NCBI RefSeq assembly: GCF_016862975.1
Contig: NZ_BONZ01000027.1
Span: forward strand, 124,001 to 188,000
Origin: Rugosimonospora africana
GTDB taxonomy: Bacteria; Actinomycetota; Actinomycetes; Mycobacteriales; Micromonosporaceae
DNA length: 64,000 nucleotides
Direction: 5' to 3'
Both the position numbers and the translations under genes were made by a program. Positions 28,292 through 37,690 of this stretch are shown piece by piece. Numbering within the stretch: the stretch's first letter is position 1; each line of letters starts with the position of its first letter. A model generated the notes under the pieces. The model searched no databases and had not been told where the DNA came from. It worked only from the letters and a program-made list of their open reading frames with translations.

Positions 28292-29044
28292 ATGTCCCAG
28301 CACGTCGCGATCGTCACCGGAGCCGCCCGGGGGATCGGTGCCGCCACCGCCGCCCGGCTGGCCCGCGACGGACTCGCGGTAGCCGTCGTCGACCTCGTCG
28401 AGGATTCCTGCGCCGACACGGTGGCCGCCATCACCGGCGCCGGAGGCCGGGCGATCGCGGTGGGCGCGGACGTCTCCGACGCCGAGCAGGTGGCCGGCGC
28501 CGTCGCCCGGGTGGCCGACGAACTGGGGCCGCCGACGGTCCTGGTCAACAACGCCGGGGTCCTGCGCGACAACCTGCTGTTCAAGATGACCGACGAGGAC
28601 TGGGACACGGTGCTGAGCGTCCACCTGCGGGGCGCGTTCCTGTGCAGCCGGGCGGCCCAGGCGCACATGACGAAGGCGCAGTTCGGCCGGATCGTCAACC
28701 TGTCGAGCACGTCCGCGCTCGGCAACCGGGGACAGGCCAACTACGCCGCCGCGAAGGCCGGCATGCAGGGCTTCACGAAGACGCTCGCGATCGAGCTGGG
28801 TCCGTTCGGGGTGACCGTGAACGCGGTGGCGCCCGGGTTCATCGTCACCGACATGACGGCGGCGACGGCCGCGCGCATGCGGATCGACTTCGATGAGATG
28901 CAGAAGCGGGCGAGCGAGGAGATCCCGGTGCGGCGCGTCGGCCGTCCCGAGGACGTCGCGAACACCGTGTCCTTCCTGGTGAGCGACGACGCCTCGTTCG
29001 TGTCCGGCCAGGTCATCTACGTGGCCGGCGGCCCGCGGGCCTGA
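28292..29044 (+). CDS. 3-oxoacyl-ACP reductase-like SDR (FabG family)
   Basis: A 250-residue classical SDR. IVTGAARGIGAATAARL, VNNAGVLRDN, IVNLSSTSALGNRGQANYAAAKAGMQ (Ser, Tyr, Lys) and the C-terminal SGQVIYVAGGPRA are the FabG pattern. Such proteins reduce 3-oxoacyl thioesters or act as secondary-alcohol dehydrogenases. I chose ATG 28292, seven bases after AAGGAAGG; a start at 28211 would translate the upstream 18-bp array as a 27-residue extension. There are no fatty-acid genes nearby, so a catabolic role with the two preceding oxidoreductases is as likely. Confidence 0.85.
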   Translation: MSQHVAIVTGAARGIGAATAARLARDGLAVAVVDLVEDSCADTVAAITGAGGRAIAVGADVSDAEQVAGAVARVADELGPPTVLVNNAGVLRDNLLFKMTDEDWDTVLSVHLRGAFLCSRAAQAHMTKAQFGRIVNLSSTSALGNRGQANYAAAKAGMQGFTKTLAIELGPFGVTVNAVAPGFIVTDMTAATAARMRIDFDEMQKRASEEIPVRRVGRPEDVANTVSFLVSDDASFVSGQVIYVAGGPRA

Positions 29045-29121
29045 TCCGGGCGGGAGGTGCGGGTGCGCCGGCAGACGCACCCGCACCTCCGGTCACGTGA
29101 CGGTCACCGCGACCGCGACGG

Positions 29122-29994
29122 TCACCAGGTCGCGACGGCCGGGATGATCCGCTCGCCGATGATCTCCAGGGGCGTCACCTGCCACACGTCGGCGACCGCG
29201 CCGATCGCCACCTGGAAACCCAGATCCGCCAACCGGCGCAGCTCGGCCAGCGTCTCGTCGACGCGCTCCCCGTTCGGGCCGACGTTGAACGGGTAGTACA
29301 CGGTCTTCAGGATCTCGTCGTACGGGCGGCCGAGCCGCTCGCAGTGCCCGCGCAGCACGTCGAGCTTGTGTTCCACGTCCGGCGTGGCGAACAGGTTGCA
29401 CGCGTCGCCGTACTGGGCGACCATGCGCAGCGTCTTCTTCTCGCCCCCGCCGCCGACCATGACGGGCGGGTGCGGCCGGCGAAGCGACTGCGGCGAGTTC
29501 AACGGCCGGTCCAGCGAGAAGTTCTTGCCCCGGTACGGCGACTCGTCGCCGCGCCACATCTGGAGGCAGATCTGCAGGGCCTCCTCGAGTTGCTCGAACC
29601 GCACCGCCGTCGGCGGGAACGGCACGCCCAGCCCGCGCGACTCCTCTTCGTTCCAGCCCGCGCCGATGCCGAGCCAGGCCCGGCCGCCGGAGAGCACATC
29701 GAGGGTGGTGACGATCTTCGCCAGGATGCCGGGGTGTCGGTAGTGGACGCCGGTCATTAAGGTGAGCAACTGTGCCCGGTTGGTGTGCGCGGCGAGGTAC
29801 CCCAACGTGGCGTACGCCTCCAGCATCTCGTGGTCCGCGGGGCCGACACCGCTGATCTGGAAGAAGTGATCCATCACGGCGATGTAGTCGAAGCCCTGCT
29901 CGTCGGCGGCGCGCGCCACGGTGGCCAGGTCGGCGCCGAGAGCCGAGGGTCCGTTGGGCGTGGTGAAGTCCGGAATTTGAAGGCCGATCTGCAT
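29122..29994 (-). CDS. LLM class F420-dependent oxidoreductase
   Basis: A 290-residue luciferase-like monooxygenase-fold protein. It starts MQIGLQIPDFTTPNGP, has HFFQISGVG and TGVHYRHPGILAKIVTTLDVLSGGRAWLGIGAGWNEEE, all typical of the actinobacterial F420-binding group. The substrate is not predictable. The ATG at 29994 has AAGGGAACC upstream. It is convergent with the FabG gene and divergent from the helicase. Confidence 0.88.
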   Translation of the reverse strand: MQIGLQIPDFTTPNGPSALGADLATVARAADEQGFDYIAVMDHFFQISGVGPADHEMLEAYATLGYLAAHTNRAQLLTLMTGVHYRHPGILAKIVTTLDVLSGGRAWLGIGAGWNEEESRGLGVPFPPTAVRFEQLEEALQICLQMWRGDESPYRGKNFSLDRPLNSPQSLRRPHPPVMVGGGGEKKTLRMVAQYGDACNLFATPDVEHKLDVLRGHCERLGRPYDEILKTVYYPFNVGPNGERVDETLAELRRLADLGFQVAIGAVADVWQVTPLEIIGERIIPAVATW

Positions 29995-30086
29995 GTCGGG
30001 GGTTCCCTTTGCGTCTCGTGGATTCGCTCACCCGATTCTTTCAGGGTCTCCGTTTGCCGGCGGTCGCGCGGGGGAAGATCTTGCTC

Positions 30087-31721
30087 GTGTTGCCTCGCGC
30101 CCACTCCCTCCGGCTGCGTCGCGCCGCCCGCCGGCACTTCGGCTGGCGCCGCCTGCGTACCGGCCAGCTGACCGCGATGCGCGCGGTGCTGCGCCGCCAC
30201 GACGCCCTGGTCGTCCTGCCCACCGGGCACGGCAAGTCGGCCGTGTACCAGGTGCCCACGACCATCCTGACCGGCCCGACCGTGGTCATCTCCCCGTTGC
30301 TCGCCCTCCAGCAGGACCAGATCGCCTCGCTGGCCAGCCGTGCGGATCCCCGCCTGCACGGGGTACGAGTCGCCTCGGCGCAGACCGTGGCGCAGCAGGC
30401 GGCGGCGTTGGAGGAGGTACGCACCGGCCGGGCCCGGTTCCTGTTCATCACGCCCGAGCAGCTGTGCCGGCCCGACCGGCTGGCCGAGGTGGCCGCACTC
30501 AAGCCGACCCTGGTCGCGGTCGACGAGGCGCACTGCGTCTCGGCCTGGGGACACGACTTCCGGCCGGACTACCTTCAGCTCGGCCACCTGATCCGGGAGC
30601 TGGGCCGGCCGCCCGTGGTGGCGCTGACGGCGACCGCGTCGCCGCCGGTACGCGAGGACATCGTGGCCCGCCTCGGGCTGCGAGATCCGGTCGAGGTGGT
30701 GGCCGGACTGGACCGGCCCAACCTCACGCTCTCCGCGCTGCACTGCGCGAGCGAGGAGGTCCGGTGGCAGCGGCTGTGCAGCGTACTGGAGCAGGTACCG
30801 GTGCCCGGCATCGTGTACGTGCCGACGCGGCGGGGCGCCGAGGAGTTGACCGAGCGGCTGCGCGGTGCCGGCGTCGACGCGCGGGAGTACCACGGCGGGA
30901 TGGCGGCCGGCGAGCGTACCCGGCGGCACGAGGACTTCCTGGCCGACCGGGTACCGGTCATGGTCGCCACGTCGGCGTTCGGCATGGGGATCGACAAGCC
31001 CAACATCCGGTTCGTCATCCACGCGGCGCTGCCCGACTCGCCGGACAGTTACCTGCAGGAGGTCGGCCGGGCCGGACGCGACGGGCAGCCGGCCCAGGCA
31101 GTACTCCTGCACCGCGGCGAGGACGTCGCGCTCCAGCGCTACTTCACCGGCGGCGCGCCGGACGTCGATGACCTGTGCCGGCTGGCCGCCGCGCTGCGCG
31201 AGGAGCCGGCGACCAAGGCCGACGCGGCGCGGCGCACCGGTCTCGGCCCGCGCAAGCTGGCTCAGCTACTGTCGCTGCTGGAACAGGTGGGTGGGGCGGT
31301 GCGCGGGTCGCGCGGGCGCTGGGCGGCGCCACGGTACGCGCCGGAGCCCGCGGAGCTGGCCCGACTCGCACGCGACGAGGCGGAGCGCCACCAGGGGGTG
31401 GCACGGTCCCGGACCGACATGATGCGCCACCTCGCCGAGACCACGTCGTGCCGTACCCGGGTGCTGCTGGCGTACTTCGGTGAGCACCAGCGCGGCTCGT
31501 GCGGGCACTGCGACAACTGCCTGGCCGGTACCGCCGCGGCGTCGGCCCCGCAGGTGACCGGGCCGTACCCGGTGCACAGCGCGGTACGCCACCCGGAGTG
31601 GGGTTCGGGCATGGTGCTCAGCTACGACGGCGACCGGATGGTCGTGCTCTTCGACGACGTCGGGTACAAGACCCTGTCCGTGCCGGTGGTGCGGGAGCAG
31701 GGCCTGCTCGCGCCGGCCTGA
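30087..31721 (+). CDS. RecQ family ATP-dependent DNA helicase
   Basis: A 544-residue 3'-5' superfamily 2 helicase. Motif I LPTGHGKSAVYQVP, motif II VDEAHCVSAWGHDFRPDY, motif III ALTATASPPVRED, motif V GMGIDKPNIRFVIH and motif VI QEVGRAGRDGQP are complete, followed by a zinc cluster (CRTRVLLAYFGE, then CGHCDNC) and a short winged-helix-like C-terminus. There is no HRDC domain, so it is shorter than E. coli RecQ. I chose GTG 30087, just before PRAHSLRLRRAARRHFGW; a TTG at 30009 would add 26 residues with no similarity. Confidence 0.88.
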   Translation: MLPRAHSLRLRRAARRHFGWRRLRTGQLTAMRAVLRRHDALVVLPTGHGKSAVYQVPTTILTGPTVVISPLLALQQDQIASLASRADPRLHGVRVASAQTVAQQAAALEEVRTGRARFLFITPEQLCRPDRLAEVAALKPTLVAVDEAHCVSAWGHDFRPDYLQLGHLIRELGRPPVVALTATASPPVREDIVARLGLRDPVEVVAGLDRPNLTLSALHCASEEVRWQRLCSVLEQVPVPGIVYVPTRRGAEELTERLRGAGVDAREYHGGMAAGERTRRHEDFLADRVPVMVATSAFGMGIDKPNIRFVIHAALPDSPDSYLQEVGRAGRDGQPAQAVLLHRGEDVALQRYFTGGAPDVDDLCRLAAALREEPATKADAARRTGLGPRKLAQLLSLLEQVGGAVRGSRGRWAAPRYAPEPAELARLARDEAERHQGVARSRTDMMRHLAETTSCRTRVLLAYFGEHQRGSCGHCDNCLAGTAAASAPQVTGPYPVHSAVRHPEWGSGMVLSYDGDRMVVLFDDVGYKTLSVPVVREQGLLAPA

Positions 31722-31724
31722 GCA

Positions 31725-32912
31725 CTACCCGTCGACCCAGCTCGCCGGGGCGGCCTGCACCTCGCGGACCACCGCGCCGGCCGCGCCGACCACCGCCGCG
31801 CGGGTGCCCAGGGCACAGGCCCGGACCGGCACCGGCGACCAGGCCGCTGTCAGTACCCGGGTGGCCAGCTCCCGCTCGACCGCGGCGCACAGCCAGCCGG
31901 CCAGCGGTGCGAAGCTGCCGCCCAGCACCACGGCGTCAAGGTCGAGCAGGTTCACCACGCCGGCGGCGGCGATGCCCAGCGCGGTACCGGCGGCGGCCAG
32001 CGCGCTGACCGTGGCCGGGTCGGCCGCGCCGGCCAGCTCGACGAGCCGCCGTACCGCGAGGTCGGCGGGCAGCGGTTCGCCGGCCGGTACCCCGGCGGTG
32101 CGCAGGATCGCCTCCTGCCCGGCGTACTGCTCCAGGCAACCGCGCGCACCGCACCGGCAGGTCGGCCCGTCGGCCGCGATGGTGACGTGGCCGATCTCGC
32201 CGCTCCACCCGTGGGTACCGCGCAGCAGACCGCCGTCCAGCACGATCCCGGCGCCGATGCCCACCTCGCCCGACACGTAGAGGAAACTGCGTTCCCGGTC
32301 GGTGGTGGACAACTCGCCCAGGGCGGCGAGGTTGGCTTCGTTGTCGATCTCCGTCGGCAGGCCCGGCCAATGTGGGGCGGAGGTCAGCGGACCCAGTACG
32401 TCCAGATCGCGCCAACCGAGGTTGGGCGCCAGCCGGACCAGCCCCCGAGCGTCGACCAGACCCGGGACGGCCAGCCGGGCCCCGGCCAGCGGCAGGTCCA
32501 CCGCGTCGCGGGCGCGGGCGGCCAGCTCGGCGACGTCGGCCAGGACCTCGTCCGGTGCCCTGCCGCGCTGGTCGGCCTGGCGGACCTCCAGGTGCCGTAC
32601 CGCTCCGGTCAGGTCGACCACGGCGGCGGCCAGGTAGTCGACGTTGATCTCCAACCCGAGCCCGGCCGGGCCGGCGGGGGAGAGCACGAGCCCGGTCGCC
32701 GGCCGGCCCGCCCCACCTCGGGGTGCCGGGCCCACCTCGTCCACCAGCCGCCCCCGGACCAGCACCTCGACGAGGGCCGACACGGTGGCCCGGGTGAGGC
32801 CGGTAGCCTGCGCGATCCGGGCACGGGAGGTCGGCTCGGCACGGCCGACCTCGCCCAGCACCAGGGCGAGGTTGTGCTGCCAGAGGCTGCGCTGTCGTAC
32901 CGGCCCGTCCAT
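31725..32912 (-). CDS. xylR: ROK family xylose repressor
   Basis: A 395-residue regulator with an N-terminal winged helix (SRARIAQATGLTRATVSALVEVL) and a ROK sugar-kinase-like domain. The latter has EIDNEANLAALGE, the glycine-rich GVGIGAGIVLDGGLLRG, the GEIGHVTI His and the zinc motif CRCGARGCLEQYAG. It stands head-to-head with xylA 64 bases away and presumably binds that gap in the absence of xylose. The ATG at 32912 lies seven bases after TAGTGT on the minus strand, so its transcript appears leaderless. Confidence 0.92.
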   Translation of the reverse strand: MDGPVRQRSLWQHNLALVLGEVGRAEPTSRARIAQATGLTRATVSALVEVLVRGRLVDEVGPAPRGGAGRPATGLVLSPAGPAGLGLEINVDYLAAAVVDLTGAVRHLEVRQADQRGRAPDEVLADVAELAARARDAVDLPLAGARLAVPGLVDARGLVRLAPNLGWRDLDVLGPLTSAPHWPGLPTEIDNEANLAALGELSTTDRERSFLYVSGEVGIGAGIVLDGGLLRGTHGWSGEIGHVTIAADGPTCRCGARGCLEQYAGQEAILRTAGVPAGEPLPADLAVRRLVELAGAADPATVSALAAAGTALGIAAAGVVNLLDLDAVVLGGSFAPLAGWLCAAVERELATRVLTAAWSPVPVRACALGTRAAVVGAAGAVVREVQAAPASWVDG

Positions 32913-32916
32913 GGTC

Positions 32917-32949
32917 TTGACACTAGCCGGCTGGGCGCAATAAGTTCAA
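32917..32949. promoter_or_regulatory. Overlapping face-to-face xylR/xylA promoters
   Basis: Plus strand: TTGACA 32917-32922, 18 bp, TAAGTT 32941-32946 for xylA. Minus strand: TTGAAC 32949-32944, 18 bp, TAGTGT 32925-32920, then seven bases to the xylR ATG. Each promoter's -35 overlaps or abuts the other's -10, so both polymerases cannot bind at once. Confidence 0.65.
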
Positions 32950-32976
32950 CCAGTAAACAAATCGTCGGGAGGAACC

Positions 32977-34161
32977 ATGGCACCCAAGCCGACCAAGGAA
33001 GACCGTTTCGCGTTCGGCCTGTGGACCGTGGGCTGGCCGGCCCGCGACCCGTTCGGCGACGCGACCCGCCCGCCGCTGGACCCGGTCGAGGCCGTGCACC
33101 GGCTGACCGAGCTCGGCGCCTACGGGCTCAATTTCCACGATGACGACCTGATCCCGTTCGGCAGCGACGAGCCTACCCGCGAGAAGATCATCGCGCGGTT
33201 CCGGGACGCGCTGGCCGAGACCGGCATGCAGGTCACCACGGCGACCACCAACCTGTTCAACCACCCGGTGTTCAAGGACGGCGCCTTCACCAGCAACGAC
33301 CGGGACATCCGGCGCTTCGCGCTGCGCAAGGTCATGCGCAACCTGGACCTGGCCGCCTCCCTGGGCGCCAAGACCTACGTGTTCTGGGGCGGTCGCGAGG
33401 GCTCGGAGTCCGACGCGGCCAAGGACGTCCGGGCCGCGCTGGACCGCTACCGGGAGGGCATCGACCTGCTCGCCCAGTACGTGATCGACCGCGGGTACGG
33501 CATCCGCTTCGCCATCGAGCCCAAGCCCAACGAGCCGCGCGGCGACATCCTGCTGCCCACTCTCGGGCACGCCCTGGCGTTCATCTCCGGCCTGGAGCAC
33601 CACGAGATGGTCGGCCTCAACCCTGAGGTCGGGCACGAGCAGATGGCCGGGCTGAACTTCGCCGCCGGCATCGCCCAGGCGCTGTGGCACGGCAAGCTGT
33701 TCCACATCGACCTCAACGGCCAGCGTGGCATCAAGTTCGACCAGGACCTGGTGTTCGGCCACGGTGACCTGCTCAATGCGTTCTTCCTGGTCGACCTGCT
33801 GGAGGGCGGCGCGAGCGGCGTACCGGCCTACGACGGCCCCCGGCACTTCGACTACAAGCCGGCGCGCACCGAGGACATGGAGGGCGTGTGGGCCTCGGCG
33901 GCCGCGAACATGAGCACCTACCTGCTGCTCAAGGAGCGGGCCGCGGCGTTCCGGGCCGACCCCGAGGTGGCCGAGGCGCTGGCCACGACCCGGGTCGCCG
34001 ACCTGAACACGCCCACCCTGAGCCCGGGCGAGTCCTACGCCGAGCTGCTCGCCGACCGGTCGGCGTTCGAGGAGTTCGACGTCGACGCGGCGGCGTCCCG
34101 CGGGCTGGGTGCGGTGCGGCTCAACCAGCTGGCCGTCGAACACCTGCTCGGCGCGCGGTGA
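32977..34161 (+). CDS. xylA: Xylose isomerase
   Basis: A 394-residue class I isomerase converting D-xylose to D-xylulose. Active-site signatures are intact: [11 protein letters not shown] (the ring-opening His), [22 protein letters not shown] and [15 protein letters not shown] for metal binding, and [16 protein letters not shown]. Length and motifs equal the Streptomyces/Actinoplanes enzymes. GGAGG lies seven bases before the ATG. It is transcribed from the TTGACA-N18-TAAGTT promoter and followed directly by xylB. Confidence 0.97.
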   Translation: MAPKPTKEDRFAFGLWTVGWPARDPFGDATRPPLDPVEAVHRLTELGAYGLNFHDDDLIPFGSDEPTREKIIARFRDALAETGMQVTTATTNLFNHPVFKDGAFTSNDRDIRRFALRKVMRNLDLAASLGAKTYVFWGGREGSESDAAKDVRAALDRYREGIDLLAQYVIDRGYGIRFAIEPKPNEPRGDILLPTLGHALAFISGLEHHEMVGLNPEVGHEQMAGLNFAAGIAQALWHGKLFHIDLNGQRGIKFDQDLVFGHGDLLNAFFLVDLLEGGASGVPAYDGPRHFDYKPARTEDMEGVWASAAANMSTYLLLKERAAAFRADPEVAEALATTRVADLNTPTLSPGESYAELLADRSAFEEFDVDAAASRGLGAVRLNQLAVEHLLGAR

Positions 34162-34168
34162 GGTAGTG

Positions 34169-35578
34169 GTGAGTGGATCGGGGCGGCTGGTCGCCGGGGT
34201 CGACTCGTCGACCCAGTCGTGCAAGGTGGTGATCCGGGACGCCGAGACGGGCGCCCTGGTCCGCGAGGGCCGGGCCGCCCATCCCGACGGTACCGAGGTG
34301 CACCCGGACGCCTGGTGGAGCGCGCTGACCGAGGCGGCGCAGCGTGCCGGCGGGCTGGACGACGTCGCGGCGATCGCGGTCGGCGCCCAGCAGCACGGCA
34401 TGGTCTGCCTCGACGAGTCGGGCCAGGTGATCCGGCCGGCCCTGCTGTGGAACGACACCCGTTCCGCGGCGGCCGGCCGGGAACTGGTCGCCGAGTTCGG
34501 CGGCCCGGACTTCTGGGCGCAGGCCGTGGGCAGTGTCCCGGTCGCCTCGTTCACCATCACCAAGCTGCGCTGGCTGGCCGAGCACGAGCCGTCCTCGGCC
34601 GCCCGCGTGCACACCGTGTGCCTCCCGCACGACTGGCTCACCTGGCGGCTGGGCGGCGGCGGAGACCCCTCCGCGGTACGCACCGACCGCGGGGACGCCA
34701 GCGGCACCGGGTACTGGTCGCCGGCCACCGGCCGGTACCGGCCGGATCTGCTGCGGGCGGCGCTGGGGCGGGACGCCGGGGTGCCGCCGGTACTGGGACC
34801 CGCCGAGGAGGCGGGGCGCACGCGTGGCGGCGCGGCGCTCGGCCCCGGTACGGGGGACAACGCCGCCGCGTCGCTGGGCATCGGTGCACTGCCCGGCGAC
34901 GTGGTGGTGTCCATCGGCACCTCCGGCACCGTGTTCACCCCGGCGGGCCAGCCGTCGGCGGACCCGTCCGGGATCGTGGCCGGCTTCGCCGACGCGACCG
35001 GCCGGTTCCTGCCGCTGGTGTGCACGCTCAACGCCAGCCGGGTGATGGACAGCGCGGCCCGGCTGCTGGGCGTCGACCTCGACACGTTCGCCAACCTGGC
35101 GTTGAGCGCGCCGGCCGGCGCCGGCGGCCTGGTCCTGGTGCCGTACCTGGAGGGCGAGCGCACGCCCAACCTGCCGCTGTCCACCGGCTCGCTGCACGGG
35201 CTGCGGCACGACACGATGAACCCCGCCCACCTGGCCCGCGCCGCCGTGGAGGGGATGCTGTGCGCGCTGGCCGACGGGCTGGACGCGCTGACCGCGGAGG
35301 GCGTCGAGTGCCGCCGGGTGATCCTCGTCGGCGGTGGGGCGCGGTCGGCAGCGGTACGGGCGATCGCTCCGACGGTCTTCGGCGTCTCGGTGCTGGTACC
35401 CGAGCCGGGCGAGTACGTGGCCGACGGGGCGGCCCGGCAGGCCGCCTGGGTGCTGTCCGGGGCGGCCGAGCCGCCGACCTGGTCCACGGGTACGACGGAG
35501 GTCTACGAGGGCGACGCGGTACCGGCGATCCGGCAGCGGTACGCCGAGGCGGCCGGGCGCGTCCTCGACCGGCCCTGA
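34169..35578 (+). CDS. xylB: Xylulokinase
   Basis: A 469-residue FGGY-family kinase that phosphorylates D-xylulose. It has [15 protein letters not shown] (phosphate 1 loop), [12 protein letters not shown] with the catalytic-region Asp pair, the [11 protein letters not shown] stretch and SIGTSGTVF (phosphate 2), and [16 protein letters not shown] near the C-terminus. Tandem GTG codons at 34166 and 34169 fit the start; GAGG at 34160 favours 34169. It lies seven bases behind xylA in one operon. Confidence 0.95.
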   Translation: MSGSGRLVAGVDSSTQSCKVVIRDAETGALVREGRAAHPDGTEVHPDAWWSALTEAAQRAGGLDDVAAIAVGAQQHGMVCLDESGQVIRPALLWNDTRSAAAGRELVAEFGGPDFWAQAVGSVPVASFTITKLRWLAEHEPSSAARVHTVCLPHDWLTWRLGGGGDPSAVRTDRGDASGTGYWSPATGRYRPDLLRAALGRDAGVPPVLGPAEEAGRTRGGAALGPGTGDNAAASLGIGALPGDVVVSIGTSGTVFTPAGQPSADPSGIVAGFADATGRFLPLVCTLNASRVMDSAARLLGVDLDTFANLALSAPAGAGGLVLVPYLEGERTPNLPLSTGSLHGLRHDTMNPAHLARAAVEGMLCALADGLDALTAEGVECRRVILVGGGARSAAVRAIAPTVFGVSVLVPEPGEYVADGAARQAAWVLSGAAEPPTWSTGTTEVYEGDAVPAIRQRYAEAAGRVLDRP

Positions 35579-35612
35579 GACGGTCCGGTCCCGTCGCCGC
35601 TGGCCTGATCCC

Positions 35613-35648
35613 GGCCGGCGAGTCGCACGTCACTGCGGCTCGCCGGCC
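35613..35648. terminator. GC hairpin after xylB
   Basis: Perfect 10-bp arms GGCCGGCGAG / CTCGCCGGCC with a 16-base loop, 35 bases after the xylB stop. There is no U-tract, as is common in high-GC actinomycetes. Confidence 0.6.
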
Positions 35649-36006
35649 GGGCATATCGGGACGAGGCGCCACCAAGGCGACCTGGAATTCTCCGACGCGT
35701 CAGTGAGAATTTCCCGATCGGGCACAATCGCCGCAAAAATCGCCGCCCCGGTCTTCGGATCGCTAGGCATCGGCGGTATGGTCGAGTTGCCTGTGCTGAT
35801 CACGGCGAGATGGGGATCTTCCTCCGGTCGGATCGGGCGGTCCGAAAAGGGCCACGGCGGTGCTCTAGGAGTGGGCGCCCCCGACGTGTAGACGACCTCT
35901 GTGTCGTGTCCATCCGTCGTTTTGGGTTTCTGTCCGGTGACTTCCCTGTCTGGTGGACTTCCCGATCGGGGTGGAATCGACGCGGGACGGTGTGGAAGGA
36001 AACACC
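35649..36006. other. Non-coding gap upstream of the sigma factor gene
   Basis: With the hairpin, the gap is 428 bases. It is less GC-rich than its surroundings in 35690-35760 and 35900-35960. I see no ORF with coding character and no clear GTTT/GGGTA stress-sigma promoter, though an autoregulated promoter is expected here. Confidence 0.4.
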
Positions 36007-36834
36007 ATGACCGCGATGACTGTCATGTCGAACGATGTCCGTCGCAGCGAAGAGAAGATAGACCACGGTACGTCGACGTCCACTGTGGACGATCGAGCGG
36101 TGGAGCTGCTCAAGACCCTCGCGCGTGCGCCCGAGGACAGCCCGGACCGAGCCGGAGTGCGTGACCAGGCGATCCAGGCGTGGCTGCCGCTGGCCAGGCA
36201 TCTGGCCCAACGCTTCAACGGTCGCGGCGAACCGCTGGACGACCTGGTGCAGATCGCGACCGTCGGGCTCATCAAGGCGATCGACCGGTTCAACCCGGAG
36301 TACGGCAACGACTTCGCCGCGTACGCGGTACCCACGGTCGTCGGCGAGATCAAGCGGCACTTCCGGGACCGTACCTGGGACGTCCGGGTACCCCGCCGGC
36401 TGCAGGAGTTGAAGCTCGACATCAACGAGGCGACCAGTACCCTGTCGCAGCGGCTCGGCCGGTCGCCGAGTGTGGCCGACATCGCCGAGTACCTGGACCT
36501 CGGTGAGGACGCGGTTCTCGAGGGGTTGGAGGGTGCCCGCGCGTACAGCGCGGTGTCCCTGCAGACGCTCGTCGGCAACGGCGAGGACGGCACCGAACTG
36601 GGCGACCTGTTCGGCGTCGAGGACCACGACCTCGTGCTGGCCGAGCACCGCGCGTCGCTGGGTCCGGCGCTGGAGGCGCTGAGCCCGCGGGAGCAGAAGA
36701 TCGTCATCCTGCGGTTCTTCGGCAACCTCACGCAGACCCAGATCGCGGAGCGGGTCGGCATCTCCCAGATGCACGTGTCCCGGATGTTGGCCAAGTCGCT
36801 TCAGGTGCTGCGCGGCGAGCTGTCCGCCGAGTGA
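36007..36834 (+). CDS. SigB/SigF/SigG-type RNA polymerase sigma factor
   Basis: A 275-residue group 3 sigma factor. Region 2 spans WLPLARHLAQRFNGRGEPLDDLVQIATVGLIKAIDRF, region 3 has KLDINEATSTLSQRLGRSPSVADIAEYL, and region 4 ends REQKIVILRFFGNLTQTQIAERVGISQMHVSRMLAKSL. Members direct general stress or sporulation genes and are held by RsbW-like anti-sigma factors; none is adjacent. ATG 36007 follows AAGGAA; an in-frame start at 35953 would add 18 residues. Confidence 0.92.
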   Translation: MTAMTVMSNDVRRSEEKIDHGTSTSTVDDRAVELLKTLARAPEDSPDRAGVRDQAIQAWLPLARHLAQRFNGRGEPLDDLVQIATVGLIKAIDRFNPEYGNDFAAYAVPTVVGEIKRHFRDRTWDVRVPRRLQELKLDINEATSTLSQRLGRSPSVADIAEYLDLGEDAVLEGLEGARAYSAVSLQTLVGNGEDGTELGDLFGVEDHDLVLAEHRASLGPALEALSPREQKIVILRFFGNLTQTQIAERVGISQMHVSRMLAKSLQVLRGELSAE

Positions 36835-36975
36835 ATCGCTGGGGGCTGACCCCGGCGTCGGCCCGCTACCGGTGAATGACCCGCCGGAGCCGATGCCACC
36901 GCGTCTTTGCCGGTGGCATCGGCCGCGGCGGATCCCGCTGCGGTCGCTCAATCCCGCGCGGTCGCGTACCCGCGC

Positions 36976-37512
36976 CTACCGGCCGCGGGGCGTGCGCGCG
37001 TTCGTTGCCTTCCGTGTACTGGCTGTCTTCCGCGCGTTCGCTGTCGTCCGTGCGTTGGTTGTCTTCCGTGCCTTGGCTGTGCTCCGCGCGTTGGTTGTGC
37101 TCCGTGCGTTGGCTGTGCTCCTCGTGGTCGCTGTCTTCCGCGTGTTGGACTTTTTGATCGCCTGGACCAGCTTGTCCTTCGTCATGCTCGACCGGCCCTT
37201 GATGTCCAGCCGGCGGGCGACCTCCAGCAGATGTTCCTTGGTGGCGTTCGCGTCCACGCCACCGGCCGTGGGTACCGGCTTGTCGCGAATCGACCGGGCT
37301 GCCTGCGGGTCGCTCGGGCCCTTGCGGCCCTTCTCCTCCCAGTGGTCCCCGACCTTCTCGAAGGAGTGCTTGAGCGCGGCGAACGCGACCCGATGGGCGC
37401 GCTGGCCCTCGCCGTACTCGCCGACAGCGGAATCGTGCGTTTTGATCCACGTGTCCTGCGCCTTCGGCGAGGAGCGACGCAGCGTGCTCGGGAGATCCTG
37501 GCGTGCCGGCAC
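36976..37512 (-). CDS. ChaB protein with Rho_N/SAP-like motif and basic hexapeptide tail
   Basis: A 178-residue protein. Residues 1-68 match ChaB (ARQDLPSTLRRSSPKAQDTW, then HRVAFAALKHSFEKVGDHWEEK). Residues about 88-122 look like a Rho N-terminal/SAP helix-turn-helix (TKEHLLEVARRLDIKGRSSM). The last 56 residues are nine hexads such as NARSTA and KARKTT, with no acidic residues and many Arg/Lys. The GTG at 37512 has GGAGG seven bases upstream. A small DNA-binding, nucleoid-associated role is inferred from the histone-H1-like tail; ChaB's original cation-transport link is weak. Confidence 0.82.
   Translation of the reverse strand: MPARQDLPSTLRRSSPKAQDTWIKTHDSAVGEYGEGQRAHRVAFAALKHSFEKVGDHWEEKGRKGPSDPQAARSIRDKPVPTAGGVDANATKEHLLEVARRLDIKGRSSMTKDKLVQAIKKSNTRKTATTRSTANARSTTNARSTAKARKTTNARTTANARKTASTRKATNARTPRGR
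36985..37146. repeat. 18-bp coding tandem repeat, 9 units
   Basis: Encodes the C-terminal hexads of the ChaB-family protein, consensus (N/S/T/K)-(A/T)-R-(K/S/T)-(T/A)-(T/A). The nucleotide repeat is degenerate but in phase throughout. Confidence 0.85.
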
Positions 37513-37610
37513 GGTACCCACCTCCGTGGCTCGGATGTCCTTACTCTTCCGGGCTTGCCCCGGCCACCGGGGAAGCAAACGGCCGCCCGGCGGGAGACGG
37601 CAGGAGGCGA

Positions 37611-37666
37611 GCAGACGACCGGCCGCCCGCGGGTGGATGGAAGCCCGCGGACGGCCGGCCGTCTGC
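37611..37666. terminator. Very strong hairpin between hemerythrin and ChaB genes
   Basis: Arms 37611-37633 and 37644-37666 pair over 23 bases with two mismatches (wobble-compatible on one strand) around a 10-base loop. It lies 25 bases beyond the hemerythrin stop and upstream of the ChaB start, so it probably ends the hemerythrin transcript. Confidence 0.7.
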
Positions 37667-37690
37667 CTGCCGGGCAAATGTGCGCCGGGA

